Source: Carettochelys insculpta (lineage: Eukaryota; Chordata; Testudines; Carettochelyidae). Taken from it: a stretch of DNA of 64,000 nucleotides. Of this stretch, positions 15,452-27,835 are shown in pieces. A program made the position numbers and the translations under genes. Numbering within the stretch: position 1 is the first letter of the stretch; each line of letters begins with the position of its first letter. Below the pieces are notes generated by a model, which saw only the letters and a program-made list of their open reading frames with translations, was not told the origin of the DNA and did no database searches. The stretch covers positions 226,775,501-226,839,500 of the forward strand of contig NC_134137.1 in the NCBI RefSeq assembly GCF_033958435.1, read 5' to 3'.

Positions 15452-16754
15452 TCACCCTGCAGCCTGGTCAAAATGGGCCCGCAGGGCCTCCCGGACCCAG
15501 ATCCCCTCAGGGTCGACCTGGAGACTGGGGGCAGCGGGCGGATGGACATCGGCCCTGCCAGCCTCCACAGCCCAGCCCTGGAAGAAGGCCTCTCCCTTGC
15601 TGCACGCGCCCACAACCTGGGGAATGTTGGGGAGGCCTGCATCCAGGCGGGTGAGGAGACACCTCCAGCGCCCTTTGAGGCGGCCGAAAGTGCGCTCGAC
15701 CACTTGGCACGCATGGTTCAACCACGTGTTGAACCGCTCCTGGCTGGCTGTGAGATGGCCCGTGTAAGGGTGCATGAGCCAGGGCCGGACGGGGTACGCC
15801 ACGTCTGCGACGATGCAGAGGGGCATCGTGGTGTCCCCCACAGGAATCTCCCGCTGGGGGATGCAGGTCCCCGCCTCCAGCCGGCAGCACAGGCCCGAAT
15901 TTCTGAACACCCGGGCGTTGTGGGTGCTGCCAGGCCAGCCAACATAAACGTCCAGGAAGCGGCCCCGGCTGTCCACCAAGGCCTGGAGGACCACCGAATG
16001 GTATCCCTTCCTATTGAGGAAACGTCCTCCGCTGTGCTCCGGGGCACGGATGGGGATATGGGTCCCATGCAGAGCCCCAAAGCAATTTGGGAAGCCCAGG
16101 CTGGCAAACCCCGCGATGGCAGCATCTGGGTCCCCAAGCCGCACGAGCCTGTGGAGGAGCAGGGCATTGATTGCGCGGACGACCTGCAGGGAAAGGACAT
16201 GAGAGAGCACCAGTGAGGGGTGTGCAGGGTGTGTCTGGCCCTCCACTCCTGGGCTCCCCCCCGCCCTGGGTCCTCTTACCTCCATGAGGACAGCCCCGAC
16301 GGTGGCCCTGCCCACGCCAAACTGCTGCTCTACGGATCGGTAGCTGTCTGGAGTGGCCAGCTTCCAGACAGCGATGTCGACCCGTTTCTCGACCGTGAGG
16401 GCACGTCGCATGGAGGTATCCTGGTGCCGTAAGGCAGGGGTGAGCCACTGGCAGAGCTCCAGGAATGTCTGCTGGCTCATGCAGAAATTCTGGAGCCAGC
16501 GCTCGTTGTCCCACTCACCGAGCACCAGCCGCTCACACCAGTCTGTGCTTGTAGGGTACCTCCACAGCTGGCAGCGTGTGCAGCAGGGGTCAGAGGGCAG
16601 CAAGGTCTGGGGCTGCTTTCTCATCCCCTGGGGGCAGCTCCTCTTTCACAAATAAAAGGTGATCAGCTGCCTCCTGCATAGCATTGAGCGGGGCAAGCAC
16701 TGCTCCTGCAGGGGCAGGTGTGTGGACCTCTGGCTGCTGCTGCTGGGGGTCCAT
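15452..16754 (-). pseudogene. Harbinger DDE transposase (HARBI1-like), catalytically altered
   Basis: Nuclease of the element. The probable start is the ATG at 16754 (MDPQQQQPEVHTP...). A frameshift near 16600-16625 passes the reading into the long frame beginning MRKQPQTLLPSD. A 96-bp intron, phase 0, lies at 16184-16279 (ATGGAG|GTAAGAGG ... CCCTGCAG|GTC), giving LMEVVRAINALL when spliced. Of the DDE triad, the first Asp is His (FGALHGTHIPI, codon 16067-16069), the second is Asn (GSTHNARVF, codon 15917-15919) and the Glu is kept (VVERTFGRLKG, codon 15695-15697). The segment after VVGAC lacks the residues that normally lead into SKGEAFF, which suggests an in-frame deletion. The HTH region (VDIAVWKLATPDSYRSV...GVGRATVG) is intact. 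Cleavage activity is not expected. Confidence 0.85.
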
Positions 16755-17110
16755 ACTGCTTACACGGGGTGTGCGTGCCTGTGGCTCTGCAGACCACGTG
16801 CTATGCAGGCTGAGTGAGTCTGGGAGGGACCCTTTAAGGGAGTGGCTTGCTGTTGCCCCAGAAGTGCTAGTCAGCCCTGTGACCCTGTCTGCAGCTGTTC
16901 CTGGCACCCTTATTTCGATGTGGGCCGCTTTGGTGTGTAGACGCTCCCCTGCAGTGCCTACTTCAATGTAGTGCTGCCCATCGTTAACGTTGAACATCGA
17001 CGGCACCAGCCCTGGAGGATGTGTAGATGCTATTCATCGAAATAGCCTATTTCGATTTCGCTACATCGAAATAAGCTATTTTGATGTAGCATACACGTAT
17101 AGACCTAGCT

Positions 17111-17379
17111 TTTGTAACTTATTTGCAGTTTGTGCTATTCAACTAAAACCAGAATTGGGGTGGTGGAAGAGATGACAAGTGACTGCAAGAAGATAAATTC
17201 TGTTTTTCTTGGTGATAAAACTACATAAACTGATATACCAGAAGTGCCTCACCAATAATGATTATTCTATCAATTCTAAAGCTCTATTCTTAGACCTGTA
17301 TATGTCAAAGACGCTCTCTCTATAGCTGCTTATTTTATATTAACCTATTTGCTCAAACCACAATCAGTTGTCAGATCAT
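17111..17379. other. Intronic DNA
   Basis: No recognisable repeat or coding frame. Confidence 0.4.
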
Positions 17380-17860
17380 GCTCATCGTCATCATCAAATC
17401 TACTATATCATCTACCCATTCTCTGTGGGGTCTGCCTCTCCTATTTGAACCGTCAATTATGGTGAAAACCTTGATTTTTCATTCGTTGTTCATTCTGCAA
17501 ATATGCCTAAATAGCTTTAACTTCCATTGTATAACCTTCTGCAGCAGTTCTCTTTCAGATGTATCTTCCTATAGAATTCCTCGTTGGTGATCTTCTGCAT
17601 CCATGCTATTCTCAGGATCTTTCTGTAACAACTCTTCTTGAGCACAACACAAGATTCCAACAAAAGGACTGTAGGAAGTGGATATGGTGATCGAATTACA
17701 GGAACTCCAAGAACATGATAGATATGATTTTAATAAGAAGAAGATAGGTAGCATCACTACAGCAGTGCCAAACTTTCCACGGAGCAGACACAGACTTGGA
17801 CCACAGTCTAGTGATTGCAAACATCAAGATGAAACTCAAGAGAAAGTGTAAAACACAGGA
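17380..17860. pseudogene. RTE-like LINE relics in inverted arrangement
   Basis: The minus strand at 17380-17640 resembles the C-terminal end of an RTE-like polymerase (RIAWMQKITNEE wording at its start). The plus strand at 17645-17850 resembles an endonuclease end (FHGADTDLDHSLVIANIKMK). Both are very decayed, and the assignment rests on short matches. Confidence 0.4.
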
Positions 17861-17946
17861 CAGGCTCAGATTATAATTCTGTAATGATCAAATAAAGTTG
17901 CTTCATGCCTTCCCCCCTTTGCCTCTTCCCTTCTAGAAGCAGTGCG

Positions 17947-17971
<25 letters not shown>
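17947..17971. repeat. (CT)n microsatellite
   Basis: About 12 uninterrupted CT units. Confidence 0.95.
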
Positions 17972-17977
<6 letters not shown>

Positions 17978-18351
17978 TTCTAAGAGCTGCAGAAGCAACA
18001 AACAGGTTTGTATAGACCAGGAAAATAACTCTTCTTTACATGTGGGGGTTCACAAGGTTATTCATAGTCTGATTTTTTTTTAAATCAAAGAGCTTGATCA
18101 TGAATGAAAGGTGCAGTTCATGGTCCCCATGCTCTCATCAACATACACTCTAGATTTCTTTACGAGGTGCTTCCTGGAACAAGTTTTTCCTGCCTGTGGC
18201 TAACAGTTCTAGTCTCAATGGTGTCACCACTTGTTTTATGCAGGCCTTTCTTCTGCCCATCTACAGCAGCAGCAGCAGCACGGCTTGCTTTACCTGTTTT
18301 AAAACTGCAGAAGAGTTCACTGTGGTGTTTCCTCTGCCATAAGCATTAAGA

Positions 18352-18508
18352 CTTGTCTCCACAAATTTAGATTAGTGGATCAGAGAAACAGACACACTGT
18401 ACTCAATCTGGAATAAGCGTTTCACATAGGGAGTTATTCCGAAGGAAAGTCCTTTGAGATACTAAACCCACTCTGCCTTTTGTGTTTTATCTTATGTGGG
18501 GACAGGCT
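18352..18508. mobile_element. Possible small MITE
   Basis: Imperfect inverted ends CTTGTCTCCACAAA and, from the right, CCTGTCCCCACATA enclose about 155 bp. No clear target duplication. Confidence 0.35.
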
Positions 18509-18599
18509 CTGGTTCTTAGGAACAGACAAGACATTTAATCTTCTTCAATGCACTCAGACTGCTATGCAGGAATGAACCACTGCCCACTATTTCACCAAG

Positions 18600-19045
18600 G
18601 CTATGGTTACAGTAGCGAGTTTTGCTGACAAAACCCCGGTTTTATTGACAAAACTGGTGAAACGTACACATACAAAATGTGCTTTGTCGATTGTTTGTGG
18701 ACAAATCTCAGCACTTTCACTGACAGCATTCTGCCTCAAAGCCATGAGGCATAATACTGTTGTCAACAATCTTTGGGCGGGGGAGGGGGGAAAACTGTGT
18801 GAATGCTGGGGGGTGGGGGGGAGAGAATCTCTTGACAGACAAGGCATCCATAACAAAGGGCAGCCATGTCTGATGTTTTGTCGAGAGAGGAGCCAGGCAG
18901 CCCAACTACTCTGCTGACACAGTGAAGCATTCTCCCACCTGGCTTTCGTATGTGGTTGCATTCTGTCATCAGAAGTTTTTACAGGAAATCTCTTCTGACA
19001 GTGATTTCTGTTGACAGAGTGCTTTAGTGTAACTGTAACCCAACA
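18600..19045. mobile_element. Possible MITE with GGTTACAGT ends
   Basis: A perfect 9-bp inverted repeat GGTTACAGT (18605-18613) / ACTGTAACC (19032-19040), with related subterminal TGACA blocks (GCTGACAAAAC near the left, GTTGACAGAG near the right). No duplication identified. Confidence 0.45.
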
Positions 19046-19831
19046 GAATTCCTTTGGTGAAATAAGTTAGGCCATGTCTTTAACTAATGGTCCCTTCTGG
19101 CCTCAGAATCTTTGAATTTGTATCATGTTACATGGTTATACTGCAGATGAATGAGTGCTTAGCCAAGGAAGTAAAAACTTCAGTAATTTCAGAGTTCTCG
19201 CCTCTGTGCTCCAGGAAACTTCTAGCCAAAACTTTTGTAACCATTTTATCATTGGTGTCAAAGCACAAATGAGTAAAAGACAATTGCTGGGAGAGACCCC
19301 AAAATTATTGTTTTTTGGGAAGGCTTTGACTTTCCTACAAGGTTCTTCATCTTCAGATGAGCATTGTTTTTAGCTATTCTGGAGACCCATGTCACTGAGG
19401 TCCATGAGGCTGTCAAGCAAGGTACGTAGGGGGACAACAGTGGTATGTAAATAGCACATCATGCCTCATTGAGGAAAGCGTGGCCATTTGTTTTGGTAGG
19501 TGCGTCTTGTGGAGGGACAACAACTGTTTAGAAGGGCTTGTTTGACCCTGTCTGAGCAGGTGAGTTCTTCATTCTGGAACCATGGAGAAGCCATGCTGTG
19601 AGTTTCATAGTTTTGATGTTGATGCGGCATGTGCTGCTGCGGTGCTGTGTCAGAAGGTTCGGCACCACTGAGAGAGGGACAGGCTGATCTACCAATAGAG
19701 TGTAGATAGGGGAACCAAAGTTGTCCCAGCCAGGTTGGGGCTATTAAGATTAAAAGTGGCCCGATGAGATTGGACCTTGTTGATCACTCTGGTGATAAGT
19801 GGAATTGGTGGAAACGCACAGATTAGGGGCT

Positions 19832-20708
19832 GTCACAGAATCACAGAATAACAGGGCTGGAAGTGGCCTCAGGAGGTCATCTAGTCCAGCCCCCGGCTTC
19901 AAGCAGGATCAACCCCTACTAGGTCATCCCAGCCAGGACCTTGTCCAGCCGCAACTTAAAAACCTCGAGGGATCCACCACCTCTCTAGGCAACGCATTCC
20001 ACTGCTTCACCCCGCTCCTGGTGAAGTAGTTTTTCCTAATATCTAACCTACACCTCTCCCTCTTCAACTTCAGACCATTACTCCTTGTTCTGCCATCTGA
20101 CACCACTGAGAACAGTTTCTCACCCTCCTCTTTAGAGCTCCCCTTCACGAAGTTGAAGGCTGCTATTAAATCACCTCTAAGTCTTCTCTTCTGTAAACTA
20201 AACAAGCCCAAATCCCTCAGCCTATCCTCATAGGTCTTGTGCTCCAGACCCTTAATCATTTTTGTTGCCCTTCGCTGAACCTGCTCCAGTAAATCCACAT
20301 CCTTTTTATACTGGGGGCCCAAAACTGGACACAATATTCCAGATGTGGCCTCACCAGTGCCGAATAAAGAGGAATAATTACTTCTCTAGATCTACTCGAA
20401 ATGCTCCTCCTAATGCACCCCAGTATGCCGTTAGCTTTCTTGGCTACAATGGCACACCGTTTACTCATATCCAGCCTTTCATCCACCATAACCCCTAGGT
20501 CCCTTTCCATCGTACTGCTGCTAAGCCAGTTGGTCCCCAGCCTGTAACAATGTTTGGGATTCTTCCGCCCCAGGTGCAGGACTCTACACTTCTCCTTATT
20601 GAACCGCATCAGATTTCTTTTGGCCCAGTCCTCCAATTTATCCAGGTCCCTCTGGATTCTCTCTCTACCCTCCAACGAATCCACCTCTCCCCCTAGTTTT
20701 GTGTCCCT
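19832..20708 (-). mobile_element. CR1 LINE nested in the DIRS element
   Basis: Minus-strand CR1 ORF2 C-terminus: [85 protein letters not shown]. The 3' end carries the CR1 terminal 8-mer repeat (ATTCTGTG twice on minus, at 19834-19850). It is 5' truncated at about 20708. DIRS reading resumes on either side (GDAFIIRG above, QPLICAFPPIP below), so this is a nested insertion. Only one frame change separates the two large open blocks, so it is relatively young. Confidence 0.92.
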
Positions 20709-21641
20709 CGTATGATGAAGGCATCTCCTTGTGATCTCTTGCCCAGTCCCGCTCGGAGCAAAATCTGTGGCATTTGCGATTGTGAAGTGTTGCAAAGAGG
20801 CCTACAGTTGGGACACCTCATTTGCGGAAGACTAAGAGGAAGATACTGGTATTGATCTTTTACTTGTGCTGATATGAGAAACGTGTGCTCAGTTTGTCAA
20901 CTCTCACACTCTGTTGTCATGGTATGTACATTGCTGTTGGGGTTATCTGATTCTTGATGCACCAGTTCCAGAATCATAGCGCTTCTGCACACAGTGTGTG
21001 TGATCAGGCACTCCCCTGCTGACTGACATAACATAAAAAGTATGCTGTCTGTGAGGACACAGATAGTTCTGCCTTTTATCAGGAGTACAAGCCATGCAAA
21101 TGGCCCCAAGGCTCTAAGCTACTGATGTGAAAAGTGTCTCTTGTGTTGGGCCCATGTTCCCTGTATTGATGTTGCACCACACTAGACCACCCAGCCCACA
21201 AGTGATGCATCTGTTATGGTAACTGACGGGTCTGATCGGTGGAAGGGTACACTAACAAGCGAGTTGGCTGGACATGTCCACCATTCAAGAGACTGTAGTA
21301 CTAGTGGGGGAAGCAAGAGGCGTTTTGAGAGGCTGCGTTGGGTTAGTATATAGTTGGTAGTGAGCCAGTGTTGTAGGCAGAGCATGTGAAGCCTTGCAAA
21401 CAGAACTACAAATGCTGTGGCAGCAATATGCCCCAATACCTGGAGGCATGTCTGGGCTGTGGAGAAAGGAGCCTGCCTCCTGACTTGATGAACAAGATTG
21501 TCTTGAATCTTTGTATGGAAATATGCATCTTGAATGTCAAGCACTGAGTTTGTCTCTTTTGCAGGGACAAAATATTTTCTGTCCACTCTGCGATTTGTGG
21601 GAAGAACAGAGGCTGGGTTTTGCCATAGAGCACCTGAAGGT

Positions 21642-22454
21642 TCAAGGATAGCTTTTACCCATCAAAAAAGCTATCTTTGAGGATGCTGTGGGTTGCAATA
21701 TTGTGAGCAATCTGTATTGTTTGTCCTGAACCTCTTGTAATGTGAGATCTTGTGATAAGGCTACCTGTTTAAATAATTCCTGAAATTGTTTCAGATCATC
21801 TGCCAGCGGAGAAGCCGAGATCTGGAATACTGCGTCGTCCTGCCTGACTGTAGGTCCATGTGAGGAGCTCTCTGAATCTGCGTGAGGTAAGTTATTGTGC
21901 TCATTGGACCCCACTTGATGGTGGGTGAGCAGGCAAGGAGTGCGCAGAGGTGTGCTGTTGTTGAGGCGCAGAGGCTGTGCATCCTGAATGGTAGGCATGG
22001 GAGGAATGTGGTGGGTAACCGTGCCATGAATCCCAGGGACTCCACTGAGGTGGGAACTGATGTGGGAGATACATCCACAGTTGGTTGAGCTAAACAGGAT
22101 GCTGCTGAAGGGAACAATTCCTGTAGGAATGCCAAGAAGCCAGTGATGAGTAGCCTGACAAAAGTCTGCTCCTGTGCCCACTACCATAATCAGATCTTGG
22201 GGGTAGCAGTGTGGGCGAGTGGGGGGGCACCTGTGACATATTAGTGTGCCCTTGAGCTGTGGAGCGTGGTGAGCAAGTTGCTGCTTCTCTGTCAAGCTGA
22301 GGAGATTTCTGAAGGTGCTGCGTTTTGCACAGTGCATTCTTATGCTGCAGTGCTGGTTGTTCGGGCACAGAGGGAGAGCTCGCAGGAGCTGCTGGTAGAG
22401 GCATATGTGACTTTCATGAAGCTGCTGCCTCGGTAACACCAACCTACGTGGCAA
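21642..22454 (-). pseudogene. DIRS gag-like open frame
   Basis: The longest open frame of the DIRS element, 270 codons with no internal stop. Only the C-terminal third is recognisable (DDLKQFQELFKQVALSQD, then LTLQEVQDKQYRLLTILQ), matching the helical segment before the reverse transcriptase of DIRS elements. The rest is His/Pro/Ser-rich and may be frame-shifted. No function is expected in isolation. Confidence 0.55.
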
Positions 22455-23290
22455 GTTTAGCCTCTGCCTCAGCTCTCCTGGCTGATGCTAACTTGTGATT
22501 CTCCACAGTGCCAGAGACTGAAGGCACCAGGGAACAAGAGGCTCCAGGCAGCGTTGATGCGGAGCATGCCAGGGAAGCCTGTGTGGCTTGAGAGCCGTTG
22601 CAAAGCGATAAAGCTGCCCTATCAGAGAGCTTCTGCAACATCCACATCTCCTCTGTTTGGTCCCTGGATGGTTCAACAGACTTTTCCCAGAGTATGGTTT
22701 TGGGTCAACATTTCACCGTCCTTTCTGGCCCTAGCTGTCATATTCAGGCAAAGCAGGCACTTGTGAGTTGCATGAGATTCCCACAAGCATTTGATATGAG
22801 GCAGAGCCATCAGAGGTAGGCATTAAGTCTCTCCGTGAGTCGCATCTATTAAAGCTGGGGGAGTACGACATGGCTTCTTTTTATTAAAAAAAGCTTAGCA
22901 AACAATGAAATAAAGGTAAAAGTGTGAGGTAAAAACCTAAAACTAACAACAGATTTCTGATTCTCCTGTCAGGAACAAGAGTGCTGCTGTGAATTCTGTC
23001 TTCAGGCAGGGATGGCTGAAAAGGAACTGAACAGGGCTCTCGCCGTGTCTGCACTCCACAGAACGAAAGGAACGCGAAGCGCTGAGTGAGAAGGTGTGGC
23101 ACAAGGGGCACTACTCTGCAAAACGTGCCTGATCTCTGGCACAGGTACACACCAAGACCTGAGTGGAGCACCCATAGAGACACCACCCGATGGAGAATCT
23201 AGAATTATTTGCGGAAGGGGCGGGGGGGAAGGGGGCGGGAAGAGGAGCACCCTGAGCTACAGAATTCTGTTCTATGTCGTGAGGAGAGCC

Positions 23291-25778
23291 AAGTGACGCA
23301 ATGATGAGATTTTACAGATTAGTGAACACAGGATTTCTGACCCGACTTCTTATTCCCTTCTTGCAGTGGGTGCATGAAAAGCAGGAAAGGGGAACAAGCT
23401 CAGCTTTGTGCCCTTGTTTGAGCAATGCTCCCTTTGTTTAACTAGGGATGTTGAGCTGATCAGACAAATTGCGTCCCTATCCCAGCCTTGGATATCATCA
23501 GAGGACTGGCTCATCTCATCATGGCTGAGATGCTAATGAAGCAATTCCTCCTGGCATTCAAGTAGCGCTTCCTCCTCTCCATCAGGTTCAAAACACAGGG
23601 GATCGTCGCATAATTATATTGATCCATGACAGTAATAAAAAATCCAACAGAAAACCCATCATCTAGTTAGTGCAGGCCAACTGTGACTATTAAATTATTT
23701 CAGTCTAGTTAGTTATAGCACAGGTCAGGAAGTCAGGATTCTGTTCCAAGATCTGCCACTGAACAGCACATACACCACAGGAGGGGGTGCTTAAGGGTTA
23801 TTTATTCTTCATAAAGCACTTTGAGATACATCCTCAAAGGTGCTGGAATCATGTAAATTATATCAATTAGTATAATGTTAATGTTCAAGAATCTCTAGAA
23901 AAAATGCATGCCTTTGAGGGAGGTCGGTGGGATGTGGCATAATTATAAAGCAATGAGTTAAGCATTTTTTTTTCCTGAGACACTACTCACCTCTAATCCC
24001 ACAGAGTAAATCCCTGAAGTTTAAAATACCATATACGTAATAATAAAAATATCAGTTAGTGCACAGTGCAATACTCATGCTCTCCTCAACGTCAAACAGT
24101 TCCAACAAAAAGATTAGACGTTTTTGTACATGTGTTTTCTCAACAGATTTCCTTTAAAACGTAAATAATAAACAGCATATTCTATTTCTCGGGTGCCCAG
24201 TATGTTTGCCACTTGGGGTGAATAGGACTTTGCATTGTGGCGAGTACAGGGGTGGCTGAGCTGCATGCAGCTCTTGGAGACTTTAAACGTGGCTCCTCCA
24301 GAGAGCCGCACATGGGGAGTGCTGTCTGCTCGCTCTGTGCGCCCACCCCAGTGCTTGGTGGGAGAGGCGGCGGCTCCGGTGAATCTCTGAAATTGAATTA
24401 GAACAGGGAGGTGGGGTACCCGGCTCTGAGGGAGGGGTTGGCATTTATTTAGAGTGGGGGAGGGCATTTATTTGGATAATTATTTAAGACTATAATGTGG
24501 TAAATATGGAAAGATGATAACCACAAGTGTGGCGATCTTTGAATTTCTCTTAGACACCTCTGTTCTGTTTTATGTAAATAAAAGCAAAGTGAAGGCACCT
24601 GCTCCCAACCTCATCCACAAATCCCACAGCTTCCCCGATCCAGATCTCAGAATTCTGAAAGTACAAAAAGACTACAGGATATGCTGGGTCATGGGACAAA
24701 TTTTTTTTTTGGAAGTCAGCCTAACAGAATACCAGTGCAGACCATCCAAGAAGGTCGAAGACAAAGCAATGTGGTTAGCTATATTTTAGTCAAAGATTGC
24801 CAGTGTGCACAGTGACCTTCAACCCTGGCACATGTTCAGATTACAGAGGTGATCATCAGTTCAGAATGATGCAACAGCAGCAGTCTGCCTTGTGAGATCA
24901 GCACGCACAGCACACTTGGCAGTATCACAGTCCAAGCCAACAGCCTCAGCTGGTACAAGCAAGTGTAGGTGGAGCTAAGAGCAAATTGTTTGCTTGCAAG
25001 TCAGTGTTATTAAAGCTTGACCAGTATGAAATATGTGACCAAACAGTTCTGAAATTAAACACATAGCAGAAGAGTCATCTCTTCCGGCAATACTAACGCC
25101 CTGAAAACTGGATGGATTTAAAATCCTAATCACACAGAAGGACAGTGGCGTTTGTCAGATTTGCATGTTGTATCCATGTACATTCGAGCTTTTGGAATAA
25201 AACTATACAGTAATCATGTACAAATCCTTTTGAATGAAGTGATGAGAGGAGAACGTGTGCCTTATTTCAGACTGCAAGTCTGCATGTCTCAGTTCCCTTT
25301 TGTTTTCGTTTTACTGCCCATTTACGAATCCTGACATGAAAAAAGATTAATCTGTCTGAAACCCAGCCAGACCAACAACTAAAACCTATTCTTTAATGGC
25401 AGAAGGTTTGCTTCAGAGTAGCATTACCTCTTTGTGGAGACCAAGAATGCCACTTTTAACCTCCTGATGACTGGAATGCAGAGACCAAATTTAGGGCACA
25501 AACCCCTATTTACTGCATTGGTCAGGCACTAGAATACTAAGCAAACACACAATCATTTTCAAATAGTTGTTTCACGTTGATTGCCTAGGTGAAAAGAGAG
25601 TCAGTTCTTCTGCTTCTGCCATCCCCTACGCCATTACGTACATGGATTCACAGAGTTCCTGATTTTTCTAGATTACATCAGTAGTTACTGTGTATCTAAA
25701 ATAAAAATTAGGCCCTAATTTGGCAGGAATGAAAATGAACAGAAACCCAAACTCCTGATTAATGTCCAGTAATAACTA
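23291..25778. other. Intronic DNA, one unclassified GC-rich patch
   Basis: Mainly AT-rich. The patch 24220-24450 is GC-rich with repeated GCTGAGCTGCATGCAGCTC wording, but I could not define ends. Confidence 0.4.
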
Positions 25779-26165
25779 CAGGTTGCACCTCCCAAAACCA
25801 GGATTCTCTGGTCCAGCAGGAACGCATCTATTACTGGACCAGAGAGCCCCAGGTAGTAAGGCTGTCTGGTGGAGAGCCTGATGAGGCTTGTTTACCATGT
25901 CCAGTAGCCCCCCTGGAGCTGGAGGTGGTGTCCCCTCGGGGCCGCATCCTGCAGCCCACCCACATCTGGGGTCAGGGTCTGCAGCTGTGACCTGCATCAG
26001 CCCAGCAAGGGCCAGAAGCAGCAGGGACAAAGAGTTGCAGAACTGGCAGTAGAGAGGAGCAGCAGATTGGGAAGGGGGAAGCAGGAGACCTCCCTTTGCC
26101 TGACAAATTCCCTAATTTGGGCCAAGTCATACCCAGAGGCTGCAAGATGAGGGAGGGGTAATCTG
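25779..26165. mobile_element. Tigger/pogo-type MITE 4
   Basis: TA on both sides (25777-25778, 26166-26167). Ends CAGGTTGCACCTCCC and, from the right, CAGATTACCCCTCCC. GC-rich interior, no transposase. Confidence 0.65.
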
Positions 26166-27235
26166 TATAATGAGCTCAAATGGTTCTCTCTTTGTGTTTC
26201 ATGGATTACTATTAATCAGAAGAGTACGTTCTAAATGGCAACCCTTTGCTCTCAGAGAATGGCTGCCTCTGGGCAAGGGCACAGCACAGAGATGGTACCA
26301 TTTCAGAATTCTTGTATTATATGCACTTTCCACTTCAGGAAAAACATAGCAAAGTGACCCTAGTTATTAAATTCTTGGCCTTCTAGATCAAAATTTAAAA
26401 CGGAGAAAACAAGCTAAAACCACAAACCCAGCCTTTACACAGAGTATTCAAAACATCCACTGCAACCTCTGTCATCACAGCAGTGGCGGGTGATAATAAT
26501 CCATTAATAAAATAAACCCTGATCTCTTCTGGATAAAAAATATTTTCTGAGTTGCTAATCATTGTAATTTATTAAATGTTAATTATATGTAAGAAGAGAC
26601 ACCCAGTATAGTATGATAAAAGCATGATACAGTAGCTACCCCACATAAACAAAATCCAGCAGCGCTCAGGGGGAAAAAAAAGCAAAAAACTATGGGGGGG
26701 TGGGCGTGGAGAAATCAATAAAGCCATACACTTTTCCTGGAGAGAAGGGAACACTACTGAGCTCCCTCACACACATATGGTGTTGTCTTTATTCTTTCAA
26801 TGTTTGCACAATGCTGAAGTATTTATATTAACATATAAAATATCTTTTGTACTAGAAATCAGGGGCCCCAATTTCCATCTCAGTGAAAAGTTCAACAATT
26901 CTAAAAAGTTCCAAAAGAAAAGCGTGGAGACCATCAAAGTGCTTGTTATGTCTATTGCCCTGTGAGTGGAATCACTGATAACTGGTGAAGACACGGGGCT
27001 AGTGATTGGAATCAACTGTCATTAGGAAGTTATTCAAAACAGTAGAGTCAAAGCTTTCAAGGATGGGTTCCTTTAATTATGCTCTTGAATTAGTGACCTA
27101 ATTTTCAAAGGGCTGAGCACTCCTACCGAACTTACAGGAAGAAACTAACTGCTATGCCCTTTTGAAAATCAGGTCAGAACAATTTAAATATAGACTTGTA
27201 CAGGTCCTACCCAAGTTCTGTAAAGTTTTGGCCTA
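26166..27235. other. Intronic DNA, nothing recognised
   Basis: AT-rich without a supported feature. Confidence 0.45.
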
Positions 27236-27835
27236 GGGTAAAACCCCGAGTTACACGGGGGTTGCAAATGCAACCCCAATGTAACTCAAATTTCACATAA
27301 GATGGAGAGGGGACCCTTCCCTCCTCCTCCGCACCCCTACAAGCCTGGAGCCAAGAGCAGCAGTGTCTGGTCACTTTCCAGGCTCTCTCTCAGCCATGGG
27401 GAACAGGGAGCCAGGTGCAGCAGTGCCTGGCTCCGGGCTCCCTGGGCTGAGGGGCTTCCATCCCCACCTCCCTCTTTCTCCTAGGCACCAGGCGCAGCAG
27501 CAGCAGCAGCAGCACCTGGTCAGTTTCCTGGTTCCACACACAGGAGCCAGGAAACTGACCAGGAACAACTGTGCCTGGCTCCCAGCTCCCCAGGGGCTCA
27601 GAGGAGGAGGGAGGGGAGAGGAAGGAGGTGGGAGGGGTGAAAGCTCCTCAGCCTTGAGGAGCCAGAAGCCAGGCTCATCAACGCTTGGCTCCCGGCTCCC
27701 TGGGTTTAAGGGGCTTTCCCCCCTCTCCCAGCAGTGGCATCCCCCTGGCTTCCCACAGCTGGAGCCTGGGATTTCGGCATTCATGTTAATATAATTAATG
27801 CTTCTGTCAAACTTGTTTAAAGCACGGCTTTACTG
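27236..27835. mobile_element. Tigger/pogo-type MITE 5
   Basis: TA on both sides (27234-27235, 27836-27837). Ends GGGTAAAACCCCGAG and, from the right, CAGTAAAGCCGTGC. The interior has (CAG)7 at about 27492-27512 and GGGAGCCAGG/AACTGACCAG blocks shared with the element at 33386. Confidence 0.72.

Larger units (their letters stand above)
13218..17110. mobile_element. PIF/Harbinger DNA transposon, near full length
   Basis: A 3.9-kb element with related ends: AGCCGCGTCTACACGAGC at the left and AGCTAGGTCTATACGTGT from the right. TTT flanks both ends (13215-13217, 17111-17113), a possible 3-bp duplication in low-complexity sequence. Subterminal regions are full of short inverted blocks (CTACTTCGA, CTATTTCGA). 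It holds two convergent genes: an MSANT/Myb-like protein on plus and a DDE transposase on minus, the two-protein layout known for Harbinger. Both are decayed. Confidence 0.88.
19300..23290 (-). mobile_element. DIRS-type tyrosine-recombinase retrotransposon, decayed
   Basis: Read on minus. About 23290-21640 is the gag-like part, ending in FQELFKQVALSQDLTLQEVQ and QYRLLTILQPTASSKIA. At 21586-21182 are reverse-transcriptase remnants (LDIQDAYFHTKI, a motif A equivalent) and the RNase H entry region (LQSLEWWTCPANSL, SVTITDASLVGW). At 21180-20710 is RNase H-like sequence (LTDSILFMLC). After a nested CR1 the pol continues at 19831-19380 (AFPPIPLITRVINKVQSHRA). The YxDD region is missing between TKIQDNLVHQ and RRQAPFS, so an internal deletion removed the polymerase centre. 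I did not find the tyrosine-recombinase catalytic residues. The outer limits are approximate. Confidence 0.78.

Noticed and set aside
13239..16655. Many frames of 60-200 codons on the opposite strand within the Harbinger
   Set aside because: Shadows of the two real transposon genes in GC-rich sequence, except the two recorded pseudogenes.
13540..16900. CpG-rich stretch as a promoter island
   Set aside because: The GC content comes from Harbinger coding sequence inside an intron; no start-site evidence.
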